NCBI GenBank assembly: GCA_024742605.1
Contig: JANSYC010000034.1
Coordinates: 1 to 39,893 of the forward strand
Direction: 5' to 3'
Origin: Alphaproteobacteria bacterium
GTDB taxonomy: Bacteria > Pseudomonadota > Alphaproteobacteria > Thalassobaculales > Thalassobaculaceae
Length of the DNA: 39,893 nt
In this document: piece by piece, positions 8,229-16,236 of the stretch
Layout: each line of letters opens with the position of its first letter
Numbering within the stretch: position 1 is the first letter of the stretch
Translations under genes and position numbers: made by a program
Notes under the pieces: generated by a model
Database searches by the model: none
Seen by the model: only the letters and a program-made list of their open reading frames with translations
Told to the model about the DNA's origin: nothing

Positions 8229-8904
8229 AACCGTCGATCTCCTGCCGCAATCGTGCGAGCGCTAATCTAATCCGAGACTTAACGGTTCCAAGTGGAATTC
8301 CGCGCTGGTCTGCGATTTCTCGATGCGTCTTATCCTCAAAATACGCAGCGCGGATCAATTCGGATTGCTCCTGCGGCAATTTTTCGATGGCCGAGCGCAA
8401 AGATTCTTCGGTTTGTTGTACTTCGATCGATCGATCGGCGGCGTCCGGTGCGTCCGGAACCAGAGCGGGGTCGTTGGGATCCAACTCCGGCCGTCGCTCC
8501 CGGCGGAGCCGGTCGATCCGCTTGTTCCGGGCAATGGTGAAGATCCAGGTTGCCGCACTGGCTTGCTTGCGATCAAAGCTCTCGGCCTTGCGCCAGACCA
8601 TCACCATGGCCTCCTGCGCAACCTCTTCCGACATCGCCGCATCGGTGCCCAATCGGATGAGATAGGATTTCAGACGCGGCGCGAAATGCGAGAACAACTC
8701 CGCAAAGGCCGTCTTGTCACGGGTAGAGGCGATCGCATCCAGTAGGTCGTCATGCGATCGCTGATCCGTTGGCGCCTCCGGCTCCTGGCGCGCCTGGGAC
8801 GGGTTGCCGGACGAGGGTGTGCCCACCGTCGCGTCTGACACCTGGCCAGGGCCCGCTGCCGCGTTCGGCGCCGAAAGGTCGAGTGTTTGCGGAACAACTC
8901 CCAT
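8197..8904 (-). CDS. rpoE: RNA polymerase ECF sigma factor RpoE (singlet-oxygen type)
   Basis: A 235-residue ECF sigma factor. Region 2 is AFAELFSHFAPRLKSYLIRLG through ATWIFTIARNKRIDRLRRERRP; region 4 is LPQEQSELIRAAYFEDKTHREIADQRGIPLGTVKSRIRLAL. Both closely resemble R. sphaeroides RpoE, which directs transcription of photolyase, hydroperoxide-detoxifying and other genes when ChrR is inactivated by singlet oxygen. Compared with that protein it has about 50 extra N-terminal residues rich in Ala, Pro and Gln. The ATG at 8904 has no good ribosome-binding site; a GTG about 22 codons further in is an alternative start. No TGATC-type -35 element is evident upstream, so autoregulation cannot be claimed. 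Confidence 0.9.
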   Translation of the reverse strand: MGVVPQTLDLSAPNAAAGPGQVSDATVGTPSSGNPSQARQEPEAPTDQRSHDDLLDAIASTRDKTAFAELFSHFAPRLKSYLIRLGTDAAMSEEVAQEAMVMVWRKAESFDRKQASAATWIFTIARNKRIDRLRRERRPELDPNDPALVPDAPDAADRSIEVQQTEESLRSAIEKLPQEQSELIRAAYFEDKTHREIADQRGIPLGTVKSRIRLALARLRQEIDGFDTDPGPSSE

Positions 8905-9234
8905 GGGCTGGTTGTAAGACGCTTGTGCGCAGATGGGCAACAGCCGACACGCAGGTTTGAACGGATTGGTCACTTGGAACCGGTCGGGTTCCGCGTGGAG
9001 AGCGAGCCTTTCTGTTCGTGGCCGACCCGTCCTTCGCGGCAGTCTCGGATCGAATGTGCCCGGAAATTGCCACATCCATGGGACTCAATCCGCCGCATCC
9101 GGAGGTAACGGTGGCTGTCTTATCAAACCGCCGAGGGCGCTTCGGTCATATCTCGACGCTCCGTTTGCGCGGGGTCGTTCTTATGCTAACCAATCGTCAT
9201 CCGACAGAGCAGGCGGAGAGGGAGCTAGAAGCGA
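8905..9234. other. Intergenic region between rpoE and the IalB-like gene
   Basis: A 330-bp divergent spacer that should hold the promoters of both flanking genes. I see no convincing ORF, RNA gene or strong hairpin. The plus-strand end, GGGAGCTAGAAGCG, supplies the ribosome-binding site of the gene at 9235. I could not pick -35/-10 elements with confidence for either direction. Confidence 0.5.
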
Positions 9235-9810
9235 ATGAAACTTGGTTTCGTGAGTGCCGGTGTGCGTGGGGCCCGTCTCGGTCTCCGGTGCGCCCGAACG
9301 ATACGTGCGACCGTATTCGCCACCCTGGCCATATGCGTGCTCTGGGCGCCGTATCCGGTGCAGGCGGAGCAACCAAATTTCATCGGCGAGAACGGAGACT
9401 GGAAAGCCTACACGTTCAAGCGCGGCTCCGAGACCGTTTGCTACATGGCCAGTACGCCGGAAAAATCGACTGGAGACTACAACAGCCGTGCCCGGATCTA
9501 CGCTCTGATCACCAACGATCCGGGGCAGGGCGTCGACAACCAGTTCAGCATCGTCACGGGTTACACCTACAGGAAGGACAGTTCGGTCAATATCGAGATC
9601 GGTGGCACCCGGTTCGAGCTGTTCACCGATGACGACAAGGCCTGGACCCGCGGCCCGGAAGACGATGCGAAGCTGATCGGTGCCATGATCGCCGGTGCGG
9701 ACATGATCGTTGAGGGCACGTCGTCGCGGGGCACGGCCACCACAGACACCTATTCTCTGATCGGGTTTACGGCGACAAAGCGGGTGATCGACCAAGCCTG
9801 TTCACAGTAG
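9235..9810 (+). CDS. Secreted IalB-like protein (invasion-associated locus B family)
   Basis: A 191-residue protein with a long basic N-region and a hydrophobic segment ending APYPVQA-EQ, so a signal peptidase cut near residue 44 is likely and the mature protein is periplasmic. The mature part, GENGDWKAYTFKRGSETVCYMAS followed by a beta-rich domain and a C-terminal cysteine (DQACSQ), resembles the invasion-associated locus B family widespread in Alphaproteobacteria. The two cysteines probably form a disulfide. Family function is poorly understood and not specific to invasion. Good ribosome-binding site upstream. No partner genes nearby. Confidence 0.65.
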   Translation: MKLGFVSAGVRGARLGLRCARTIRATVFATLAICVLWAPYPVQAEQPNFIGENGDWKAYTFKRGSETVCYMASTPEKSTGDYNSRARIYALITNDPGQGVDNQFSIVTGYTYRKDSSVNIEIGGTRFELFTDDDKAWTRGPEDDAKLIGAMIAGADMIVEGTSSRGTATTDTYSLIGFTATKRVIDQACSQ

Positions 9811-9880
9811 CCGAGGCGCGCACGGCCCATAGGCGCTATTCCTGGTATTCCGCCTGAAATCCCGACTGCAGCGGCTGGAA

Positions 9881-11098
9881 ATGGTTGCACCTGACGATGG
9901 GATCGCCCATGTTCCGGCGATGTCCACGATCTCGACCGAAACCGTAAACGAAATCACGCCGGACGCGGCGAAGGCGGAGCTGTACGCTTTTGCGGCCAAG
10001 CCGGTCGTCGACCCCCGGAGCGATTTGGTCGGCCTTGAACGTGCCGAATTGGAATCCGTGATCACCGAATTCGGTCTGCCCAGGTTTCGGGCGAACCAGC
10101 TTTGGCATTGGATCTATCATCGTGGTGCGGTTGATTTCGACCTGATGACCAATCTGGCGAAGCCGATCCGGGCCCAGCTCTCCGAAAGCTTCAGGATTTC
10201 TCGGCCGCGTGTCGTGAGCCGTCAGGACAGTTCGGACGGTACGATCAAATGGTTGCTGCGGTTTGACGACGGAAACGAGGCGGAGACGGTCTTCATTCCG
10301 GAGGACGATCGGGGCACTCTGTGTATTTCGTCGCAGGTCGGGTGCACGCTCACCTGCTCGTTCTGCCATACCGGCACCCAGCGTCTTGTGCGCAATCTGA
10401 CTGCGGCCGAAGTGGTCGGTCAGGTTCTTTTGGCGTTGGATGAACTGGGCGGGTTCCCGTCGGCCGGCGTCAATCGGCGCCTGACCAATATCGTGCTGAT
10501 GGGCATGGGTGAGCCGCTGTACAATTTCGAGAACGTCGCCGCTGCCATGCGCATCGCGATGGACGGCGAGGGTCTGGCGCTGTCGCGCCGCCGGATCACG
10601 CTGTCGACCTCCGGGGTTGTGCCCATGATGGCCCGGTGCGGGGCCGAGATCGGTGTGAACCTGGCGATTTCCCTCCATGGAACCACCGATGAGATCCGTG
10701 ACGAACTGGTTCCGGTCAACCGCAAATGGCCGATCAAGGACCTTCTCGACGCCTGTCGCTCCTATCCCGGCATCAACAACGCACGGCGCATCACTTTTGA
10801 ATACGTGATGCTGGAGGGGGTTAACGACAGTTTGGAGCATGCACGCCAGCTGGTCGCTCTCATCAAGGGGATCCCGGCCAAGATCAATCTGATCCCGTTC
10901 AATCCCTGGCCCGGCTCGGCCTATGAATGCTCGGACCCGGAGCATATCGAGCGGTTCGCTCAGGTGCTGATGAAGGCCGGCTACGCGTCACCGGTCCGGA
11001 CGCCGCGCGGCCGGGACATCCTGGCGGCCTGTGGTCAGTTGAAAAGCGAGAGTCACAAGCTGAATCGGCGCGAACAGCGGGCTGTCGCCGCGGAGTAG
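9881..11098 (+). CDS. rlmN: Dual-specificity 23S rRNA/tRNA adenine-C2 methyltransferase RlmN
   Basis: A 405-residue radical-SAM enzyme that methylates C2 of A2503 in 23S rRNA and A37 of some tRNAs. The iron-sulfur motif is CTLTCSFC (Cys155, Cys159, Cys162). Further motifs are [34 protein letters not shown] and [10 protein letters not shown]. The C-terminal cysteine that is methylated in catalysis is present in [11 protein letters not shown] (about residue 384). Two starts are possible: ATG at 9881 or ATG at 9920 (MSTIS); neither has a clear ribosome-binding site. The gene converges with the small gene at 11107 with only 8 bp between stops. Confidence 0.95.
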   Translation: MVAPDDGIAHVPAMSTISTETVNEITPDAAKAELYAFAAKPVVDPRSDLVGLERAELESVITEFGLPRFRANQLWHWIYHRGAVDFDLMTNLAKPIRAQLSESFRISRPRVVSRQDSSDGTIKWLLRFDDGNEAETVFIPEDDRGTLCISSQVGCTLTCSFCHTGTQRLVRNLTAAEVVGQVLLALDELGGFPSAGVNRRLTNIVLMGMGEPLYNFENVAAAMRIAMDGEGLALSRRRITLSTSGVVPMMARCGAEIGVNLAISLHGTTDEIRDELVPVNRKWPIKDLLDACRSYPGINNARRITFEYVMLEGVNDSLEHARQLVALIKGIPAKINLIPFNPWPGSAYECSDPEHIERFAQVLMKAGYASPVRTPRGRDILAACGQLKSESHKLNRREQRAVAAE

Positions 11099-11106
11099 GT
11101 CCAGCC

Positions 11107-11493
11107 CTAGTCTGGATCGTGAGGATCGAAGCCCGGCTCTTCGGCCGCATCTTCCCCGTCCAGCTTACCCACGGTTTCCAGGCGATATCCGATTCCATCG
11201 TCCGGCGGCAGCAGGCTCAGCGTGCTGAGGAGTCCGTGTCGCCGCGCTTCAAGCAGCATCCTTCCGACCGGTTGAAACAAGGTTTCGCCGCCGCCTTCGA
11301 CGGGTTTGTCCAACCGAACCACGATACTGCGGGCTGGGAGAAATCTGTTCCGCTCCAACAACTGAACGAGCGATTCCCGGGCATGCGCGAGATCCATGCC
11401 CGTCAGGTCCAATTCATAATCGGCGTGTTTCGGCCCTTTGCCCAGCTTCTGGAACAAGGCTTCTCCGGGGGTTTGGTCCTGATCACTGGTCAT
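11107..11493 (-). CDS. Small conserved hypothetical protein with Smr-like start
   Basis: A 128-residue acidic protein without signal peptide or membrane segment. Residues 27-45 (YELDLTGMDLAHARESLVQ) recall the 'LDLHGM' opening of Smr nuclease domains, but the histidine is a threonine and the rest (LPARSIVVRLDKPVEGGG...) does not continue like Smr. A later segment, LFQPVGRMLLEARRHGLLSTLSLLPPDDGIGY, is helical then beta-like. I do not recognise a firm family and assign no function. It is monocistronic, facing the end of rlmN. Confidence 0.5.
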   Translation of the reverse strand: MTSDQDQTPGEALFQKLGKGPKHADYELDLTGMDLAHARESLVQLLERNRFLPARSIVVRLDKPVEGGGETLFQPVGRMLLEARRHGLLSTLSLLPPDDGIGYRLETVGKLDGEDAAEEPGFDPHDPD

Positions 11494-11782
11494 AAAGCGC
11501 CACTTGGGTCCGACGGTGTGTACAAGTCAGCCTAACGTGGCGTGCCGACGGGGTCGTTGCAAAGCGGTAAATGGCGAGGCCTTAGAATTTAACCAGAATG
11601 GGAGACCTGTATCTCGTCTTCTCGCGTTGCAGACCGTGGGCCTTGAAGGTCAAACCCACAGAATACCTAAGGAAATAGTATTTATTTCGCGTCTAAGACT
11701 GCTCCTGAGTGTTGAATTCACCCCCTTCACACCCTACGTTCCGGGGACATAACTCGCCGTGTTTCGACGAGAAGGGAAAACG
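11494..11782. other. AT-richer intergenic region upstream of the Bax-inhibitor-1 gene
   Basis: About 290 bp between two divergent genes. The stretch 11580-11720 is clearly richer in A and T than its surroundings (TAGAATTTAACCAGAATGG, AAATAGTATTTATTTCGCG), as expected for a promoter region. The ribosome-binding site GAGAAGGGAA sits just before 11783. No ORF or RNA gene is supported; exact promoter boxes cannot be fixed by eye. Confidence 0.45.
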
Positions 11783-12532
11783 ATGGATCAGAATCGCGAC
11801 TACATGACCCAATCGCAAGCCACGTACGCTGAGTACGATGCCGGCCTGCGCTCATATATGTTGAGTGTCTACAACTACATGGGGGGTGCGCTCACACTCA
11901 CCGGAGTGGTTGCCTATGCCACGTACGTGTTGTCGGTCGCCGGGACCAATGCGAACGGGCAGATTTTGCTCACAGGGCTCGGACAGGCCATCTACCTGTC
12001 CCCTCTGAAATGGGTTGTCATGCTGGCGCCTCTGGGGATGGTGTTTCTCCTCTCTGCCCGCATCCGATCCATGTCGTTTGGCGGCGCGCAGGTCAGCTTC
12101 GCGGTGTTCGCCGCCCTGATGGGGCTGTCGTTGTCGTCGATTTTCTTGCAGTTCCAGCATGAGAGCATCGCCAAGGTGTTCTTCATCACGGCCGCGACTT
12201 TCGGCGCGTTGAGCATTTACGGCTACACGACCAAGAAGAACCTGTCCGGGATGGGCACGTTCCTGTTCATGGGCGTGATCGGGGTCCTGATTGCATCGGT
12301 GGTGAACATCTTCCTCGGATCCGCCATGCTGCAGTTCGTGATCTCGGTGGGCGGTGTGCTGGTGTTCGCGGGTCTCACGGCCTACGACACGCAGAACATC
12401 AAGAACATGTACAGCGAGCTGGACTCGTCCGACTCGGCCGGCAAGAAGGCGATTTTCGGCGCTTTGCAGCTGTATCTCGACTTCATCAACATGTTCATGT
12501 TCATGCTCCAGCTGTTCGGCAATCGCGAATAG
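11783..12532 (+). CDS. Bax inhibitor-1 / YccA family membrane protein
   Basis: A 249-residue protein with about seven hydrophobic segments: a first around YMGGALTLTGVVAYATYVL, then others through FLMGVIGVLIASVVNIFLG and VISVGGVLVFAGLTAYDTQNIK, and a last FINMFMFMLQLFGNRE. The TAYDTQNIKNMY stretch with its aspartate is the family's calcium/pH-sensor region, and the C-terminal FMFMLQLFG is diagnostic. It is an inner-membrane protein; BsYetJ-like members leak calcium, while bacterial roles are otherwise loosely defined. The ATG at 11783 (GAGAAGGG upstream) is preferred over the GTG at 11759. A strong terminator follows. Confidence 0.88.
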   Translation: MDQNRDYMTQSQATYAEYDAGLRSYMLSVYNYMGGALTLTGVVAYATYVLSVAGTNANGQILLTGLGQAIYLSPLKWVVMLAPLGMVFLLSARIRSMSFGGAQVSFAVFAALMGLSLSSIFLQFQHESIAKVFFITAATFGALSIYGYTTKKNLSGMGTFLFMGVIGVLIASVVNIFLGSAMLQFVISVGGVLVFAGLTAYDTQNIKNMYSELDSSDSAGKKAIFGALQLYLDFINMFMFMLQLFGNRE

Positions 12533-12557
12533 TTCTCGGACCAAGCGACGTCCGGAT

Positions 12558-12600
12558 CGACGCCCCATCGAGCTTTTCGGTGGGGCGTCGGTGTTTTCGG
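12558..12600 (+). terminator. Rho-independent terminator after the Bax-inhibitor-1 gene
   Basis: CGACGCCCCA at 12558-12567 pairs perfectly with TGGGGCGTCG at 12581-12590. Four further pairs inside extend this to a 14-bp stem closing on a 5-nt loop. GTGTTTTCGG follows. It lies 26 bp after the stop codon at 12532. Confidence 0.85.
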
Positions 12601-12685
12601 CGGATATGAGTGGCACGAAAGCTGACTTGTCGTTCCGACTCACCTAAACTGTGGCTATGGTAAGTATTCAGGCCGGAAGCGAAAC

Positions 12686-13114
12686 ATGACCGCGCGCAGT
12701 TTGTTCGAGGTTCACACGTTGAAGGGTGGGCAGTGGATCATTGACTCCACCTACCCCGATAAGGACTCGTCCATCGAGGTCGCAAAACAGCTCTACGGAG
12801 AAAAACGCTTCCAGGGCGTCAAGGTGATCAAGGACACCTATGACGCCAAGACCGGGCAGGGTAAGGAGATCGTCGTCTTCGACACCTCCAAGGCTCCCCG
12901 CGAGAAACCTCCGATACAGACAGCGGCCCCGGAACAGGAGCCGCCCACCGCAACAGCGCGCCCGACGGGACCCGCTGCTCCGGCCGGGAAGACGTCCAAG
13001 GGCAATAAGGATGTGTCGGTGGCGCTCAAGGCGGTGATGTGGCTGGTCCTGATTCTGGCGGGGGCCGCCGCGCTGATCTTCGGCGTCCGGTATGCGGGGC
13101 AGTTGATCTACTGA
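12686..13114 (+). CDS. Tail-anchored membrane protein, conserved hypothetical
   Basis: A 142-residue protein in three parts. An N-terminal mixed alpha/beta domain (residues 1-68; SLFEVHTLKGGQWIIDSTYP then VKVIKDTYDAKTGQGKEIVVFD) is followed by a Pro/Ala/Thr-rich linker (70-105) and one C-terminal membrane helix (about 112-135, ALKAVMWLVLILAGAAALIFG). This suggests a cytoplasmic domain tethered to the inner membrane. I do not know its function. The ATG at 12686 follows a short purine-rich stretch. It is separated from the Bax-inhibitor gene by the terminator, so it has its own promoter. Confidence 0.6.
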   Translation: MTARSLFEVHTLKGGQWIIDSTYPDKDSSIEVAKQLYGEKRFQGVKVIKDTYDAKTGQGKEIVVFDTSKAPREKPPIQTAAPEQEPPTATARPTGPAAPAGKTSKGNKDVSVALKAVMWLVLILAGAAALIFGVRYAGQLIY

Positions 13115-13130
13115 TGCTGTCTGAGATGCG

Positions 13131-13625
13131 TCACGGCCAGGGCACGTCCGCGTGGCGCATGCCGGCCTGTTCGAAGTAGCTCTCGAAATCGGTCGGCGGT
13201 CCGGCCAAGGCATGGATCAGTCGCACCAGATTGGCCTGGCCGAGGGGAACCACAACCGGCTTCTCCCAGGACGTCGGAAGCGGCAGCAGACACCTGTTCC
13301 GATCGACCTTCAAAATGGTTTCCCGGTGCGCCATCCGTCCTTGGTAGTAAATGTCCAGAAAGACCGTGCGTGCGTTTTCGCTGGCGAACGGGTTGTCCGA
13401 AGACAGCGGCACCGCACCCTGTTCGACCAGCCCATAGGCCATGCTGATCTCGATGTCCGACCTCATGGTGAACATGACCGCGTGCTCGTCCTGATCCAGC
13501 GCCGCCACCTCGCCTTCGGCCGTAAGGATCTCGGTGAAACGATGACGAAAGGTCGGCCGAAAGATAAGCTGCCAGTCGGTCGGCGCGCTTTCCGAGATGC
13601 GGCGCAGGATCTCTTTCAGGTTCAT
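13131..13625 (-). CDS. Conserved hypothetical protein
   Basis: A 164-residue soluble protein, starting MNLKEILRRISESAPTDWQL, with no signal peptide or membrane segment. It is a mixed alpha/beta protein with VFLDIYYQGRMAHRETILKVDRNRCLLPLP in the middle. No known catalytic motif is visible. The ATG at 13625 has a GGGGCAGAGC upstream; the longer open frame to 13751 overlaps the neighbour and is unlikely to be used. It lies 37 bp downstream of the next gene on the same strand, so the two probably form an operon of unknown purpose. Confidence 0.6.
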   Translation of the reverse strand: MNLKEILRRISESAPTDWQLIFRPTFRHRFTEILTAEGEVAALDQDEHAVMFTMRSDIEISMAYGLVEQGAVPLSSDNPFASENARTVFLDIYYQGRMAHRETILKVDRNRCLLPLPTSWEKPVVVPLGQANLVRLIHALAGPPTDFESYFEQAGMRHADVPWP

Positions 13626-13662
13626 GCTGCTCTGCCCCTTTGCGGCGACGCCGCGGCCCGCA

Positions 13663-14019
13663 TCAGCTTTCGAGCCTGCGGTCGTGCGGGTCCCGTTTCG
13701 GCCATTCGGGGATCTGCTTGCCCGTAACCTCCTGCAGGCAGGTGCGCGCATTTTCTATGATCATCTTGGATTTGGCGGCGATCCGGTCGCTGCCGTTGAT
13801 GGCCTTCGTCACCTCCGGTTGGGCCAGGATCAGCATCAGTTCATCCATGCTCTCCGCGAGATCCGCCGAAGCGGCGATGATTCGTGCGTTTCCGTCCCGT
13901 TCCTCCTGGGCGCCGGTCCAGTACATGGTCCCGACCTGGCTGGGGGCGCCACCGCGGCTGTAAGACCACAATTCTCCGTTGGGACGCATTTTCCACGGGC
14001 CCGGTGTGTAACGAGGCAT
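13663..14019 (-). CDS. Conserved hypothetical protein
   Basis: A 118-residue soluble protein beginning MPRYTPGPWKMRPNGELWSY, followed by a helical half (ASADLAESMDELMLILAQPEV, KSKMIIENARTCLQEVTG). The 'TPGPW...' start and 'NARIIAASADL' element resemble small proteins often found in phage and alphaproteobacterial genomes that are annotated only as hypothetical. A GGAGGGGAG ribosome-binding site just before the ATG at 14019 supports this start. It is first in a probable two-gene operon with 13131-13625. Confidence 0.6.
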   Translation of the reverse strand: MPRYTPGPWKMRPNGELWSYSRGGAPSQVGTMYWTGAQEERDGNARIIAASADLAESMDELMLILAQPEVTKAINGSDRIAAKSKMIIENARTCLQEVTGKQIPEWPKRDPHDRRLES

Positions 14020-14193
14020 TGGTTCTCCCCTCCTATGCATTTGGCCTGAAGTCTATCGGTCCTGACAGCCTGGGACAATCTGCCCCAGGCTGGTCCGATA
14101 CATTCCGATCCGACAATGCCAAAATCCCATTCGTGATAATTGCGGCGAAACCTCGCCGAATGTAGTGTATCTTCATTCAGTTGAACCAGCCCA

Positions 14194-15252
14194 TTGGAAC
14201 CCGAATTGGCGGATCCGAAACGACCCGAACCTGTCGTCATCGATAGGGCGACCTTCTCGACCATGTTCGAGAAGCACGGACGGTACCTCAAGAACCCGAA
14301 ATCCGGCGCGAAACTGCAGTTGCACGGTGCCACGGTCAAAGGTGTGCAGGCGACTGAAGTCGAACTCCACGGCGCGTCGTTCATGCAGGTCACTTTTCAG
14401 AACTGCTCCTTCTGGCGTACCGATTTCACGGAGGTCAGTTTCGAGTTGGCCGACATGACCAACTGTGTGTTCGACGGATCTTCGATGCAGCGCGCGGTGC
14501 TTCGAGGGGCGCGTCTCAAAGGGGCCAGCTTCAAGAAAACCGATCTCACCGATGCGGATGTCAGCCCGGCGCAGATTAACCTGGGGGGCGATCGGACCAG
14601 GACCGATATGTCGAATGCCGATCTGGACAAAGCGAACCTGGCGAACGCCAACCTTGAGGGGGTGGTGCTCAGGAATGCCAATCTCTTCGAGTGCAATCTT
14701 GCCGGAGCCATTTTGAAGAACGCGAACCTGGAAGGCGCCAATCTTTCCGGAGCGGACCTGTCGAACACGGATCTGTCCGGCGCGTCTTTGAAGGGTGCCC
14801 AAATGCGGAACGCCAATATGGACGGCGTTGATCTGGAGACTTTGAATCTTGAAGGCGTGGCCGGTCTGTTCCGGTTCGACAAGGTTGGCAAGGGGACACG
14901 CGCCAAGCTCCAGCGTCATGTGGATTGGGTCATGACGGAGGGACGCAAGGGGATGCGCGCCTCTTTTAAAGACGCCAACATGAAAGACATGATGCTTGCG
15001 AACGTGGAGCTGACCTGTGCCGATCTGTCCGGAGCGAATCTCTCGGGCGCGGATCTGTCAGGCGCCTATCTGGCCGGCGCGGACATGACCGGTGCCAACC
15101 TGTCGGGCGCGACCCTGGATGGGGCCGACCTGCGAGGCACCATCCTCGTCGGCGTGAATATGGAAGGTGTCGACCGTTCGAAGTTCAGATCCGGCAATCT
15201 GGTCGTCGAAGGCAAGTCGGGACGTGTGGTCCTGTCGACCCGGGGCATTTAA
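14194..15252 (+). CDS. Pentapeptide-repeat protein
   Basis: A 352-residue protein built from A(D/N)LxX repeats, which fold as a right-handed quadrilateral beta helix. Three repeat blocks are visible, at about residues 41-128 (degenerate), 138-224 (regular) and 255-327 (very regular, e.g. ADLSGANLSGADLSGAYL). The last two are separated by a charged helical insert (GLFRFDKVGKGTRAKLQRHV). No signal peptide or enzyme domain. Some such proteins mimic DNA and bind gyrase; most have no known role. The start is uncertain: TTG at 14194, TTG at 14206 or the first ATG at 14263, the last lying after a conserved-looking N-terminus. Confidence 0.8.
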   Translation: MEPELADPKRPEPVVIDRATFSTMFEKHGRYLKNPKSGAKLQLHGATVKGVQATEVELHGASFMQVTFQNCSFWRTDFTEVSFELADMTNCVFDGSSMQRAVLRGARLKGASFKKTDLTDADVSPAQINLGGDRTRTDMSNADLDKANLANANLEGVVLRNANLFECNLAGAILKNANLEGANLSGADLSNTDLSGASLKGAQMRNANMDGVDLETLNLEGVAGLFRFDKVGKGTRAKLQRHVDWVMTEGRKGMRASFKDANMKDMMLANVELTCADLSGANLSGADLSGAYLAGADMTGANLSGATLDGADLRGTILVGVNMEGVDRSKFRSGNLVVEGKSGRVVLSTRGI

Positions 15253-15270
15253 AGCCCGACGGACCTCTGA

Positions 15271-16185
15271 TCACGGCCGAGACCTGGTCCGGCTTTCCCG
15301 ATAGGTGACATAGGTTCCGCTTGCGATGATCACGCCGGCGCCCACGAAGGTCCAGATGTCGGGGAACGTGCCGAACACGAGAAAACTCAGAATCACCGCC
15401 ATAACCAGTTGGCCGTAATTGAACGGTGCCAGGACCGATGCCTCTCCGTGCTGGAATGCCTTGATCACAAAGTAATGGCCAATGCCGCCGATGAATCCGA
15501 GACCCAGAAATATTCCTGCGTCCATCAGGCTGGTCGGAATCTTGAAATCGAACGGCAACGCAAGGGTCGCGAGCACCGCCCCGACGATCGAGATATAGGT
15601 GATCGAGGTCTCGGGGGAATCGGCGGCGGAAAACTTCCGGGTCACGATCTGATAGGTGGCGTAGCTGAAGGCGGTCGCCAGAACCAGGAGCATCGCGGGA
15701 TGGGTTTCCGTCCCGCCGGGCCGGATGATGATCAGCGCTCCGATGAAGCCCGCCGCCACGGCGGCCCACCGCCGGGCGCCGACTTTCTCTCCCAGCAAGG
15801 GAGCCGCGAGCGCCGTCACGATCAGGGGCGAGGTGAAGTTGATCGCACTCGCCACCGGCACGTCGATCCAGCGCAGGGCCGAGAAGAAGCAGATGGTGGA
15901 GACGAACATCAGAAGCGAGCGGATCACGTGAACCCCGGGCCGCGTTGCCCGGAACAGCGAAAACCCCCGGCGCGGCATGAACATCAGGATCATGAACAGC
16001 AGATGGCCGGCATAGCGCGCCCAGAGAATCTGAGTGGTCGGATACTCCTGGGAGAGATAGCGCACGCTCACGTTCATGAACGGGAACAGGTTGATCGCAA
16101 TGGCCATGAACACGATCGCCCGGAGGGCGTTCTTGGAGGCGTTTCGATCCGTTTCGGAGGCGCGTGGCGCGCTGTCTGAAGGCAT
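15271..16185 (-). CDS. DMT-superfamily transporter (EamA family)
   Basis: A 304-residue inner-membrane protein with ten predicted hydrophobic segments arranged as two EamA repeats, e.g. AIVFMAIAINLFPFMN, HLLFMILMFMP, WAAVAAGFIGALIIIRPGG and GVIIASGTYVTYRES at the end. The motif ALRWIDVPVASAINFTSPLIV is typical of EamA proteins. These exporters move amino acids, nucleotides or other small metabolites; the substrate cannot be read. The ATG at 16185 is preferred to an upstream start at 16221. It converges with the pentapeptide gene and lies 51 bp downstream of the AhpD-like gene. A second EamA gene occurs at 20284-21261. Confidence 0.85.
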   Translation of the reverse strand: MPSDSAPRASETDRNASKNALRAIVFMAIAINLFPFMNVSVRYLSQEYPTTQILWARYAGHLLFMILMFMPRRGFSLFRATRPGVHVIRSLLMFVSTICFFSALRWIDVPVASAINFTSPLIVTALAAPLLGEKVGARRWAAVAAGFIGALIIIRPGGTETHPAMLLVLATAFSYATYQIVTRKFSAADSPETSITYISIVGAVLATLALPFDFKIPTSLMDAGIFLGLGFIGGIGHYFVIKAFQHGEASVLAPFNYGQLVMAVILSFLVFGTFPDIWTFVGAGVIIASGTYVTYRESRTRSRP

Positions 16186-16236
16186 TGGATGAGAGTAGGC
16201 TCGCCCTTCCGCAGGGCACAAGAGGCGACGGGCCCT

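Noticed and set aside
9018-9632. Plus-strand frame of 204 codons overlapping the IalB-like gene
   Set aside because: The overlapping frame at 9235-9810 has a signal peptide, a good ribosome-binding site and family features, whereas this one has only Arg/His-rich sequence.
14500-15170. Short near-repeats in the DNA that at first look like a direct-repeat array
   Set aside because: They are the 15-bp periodicity of pentapeptide-repeat codons, not a CRISPR or tandem-repeat locus.
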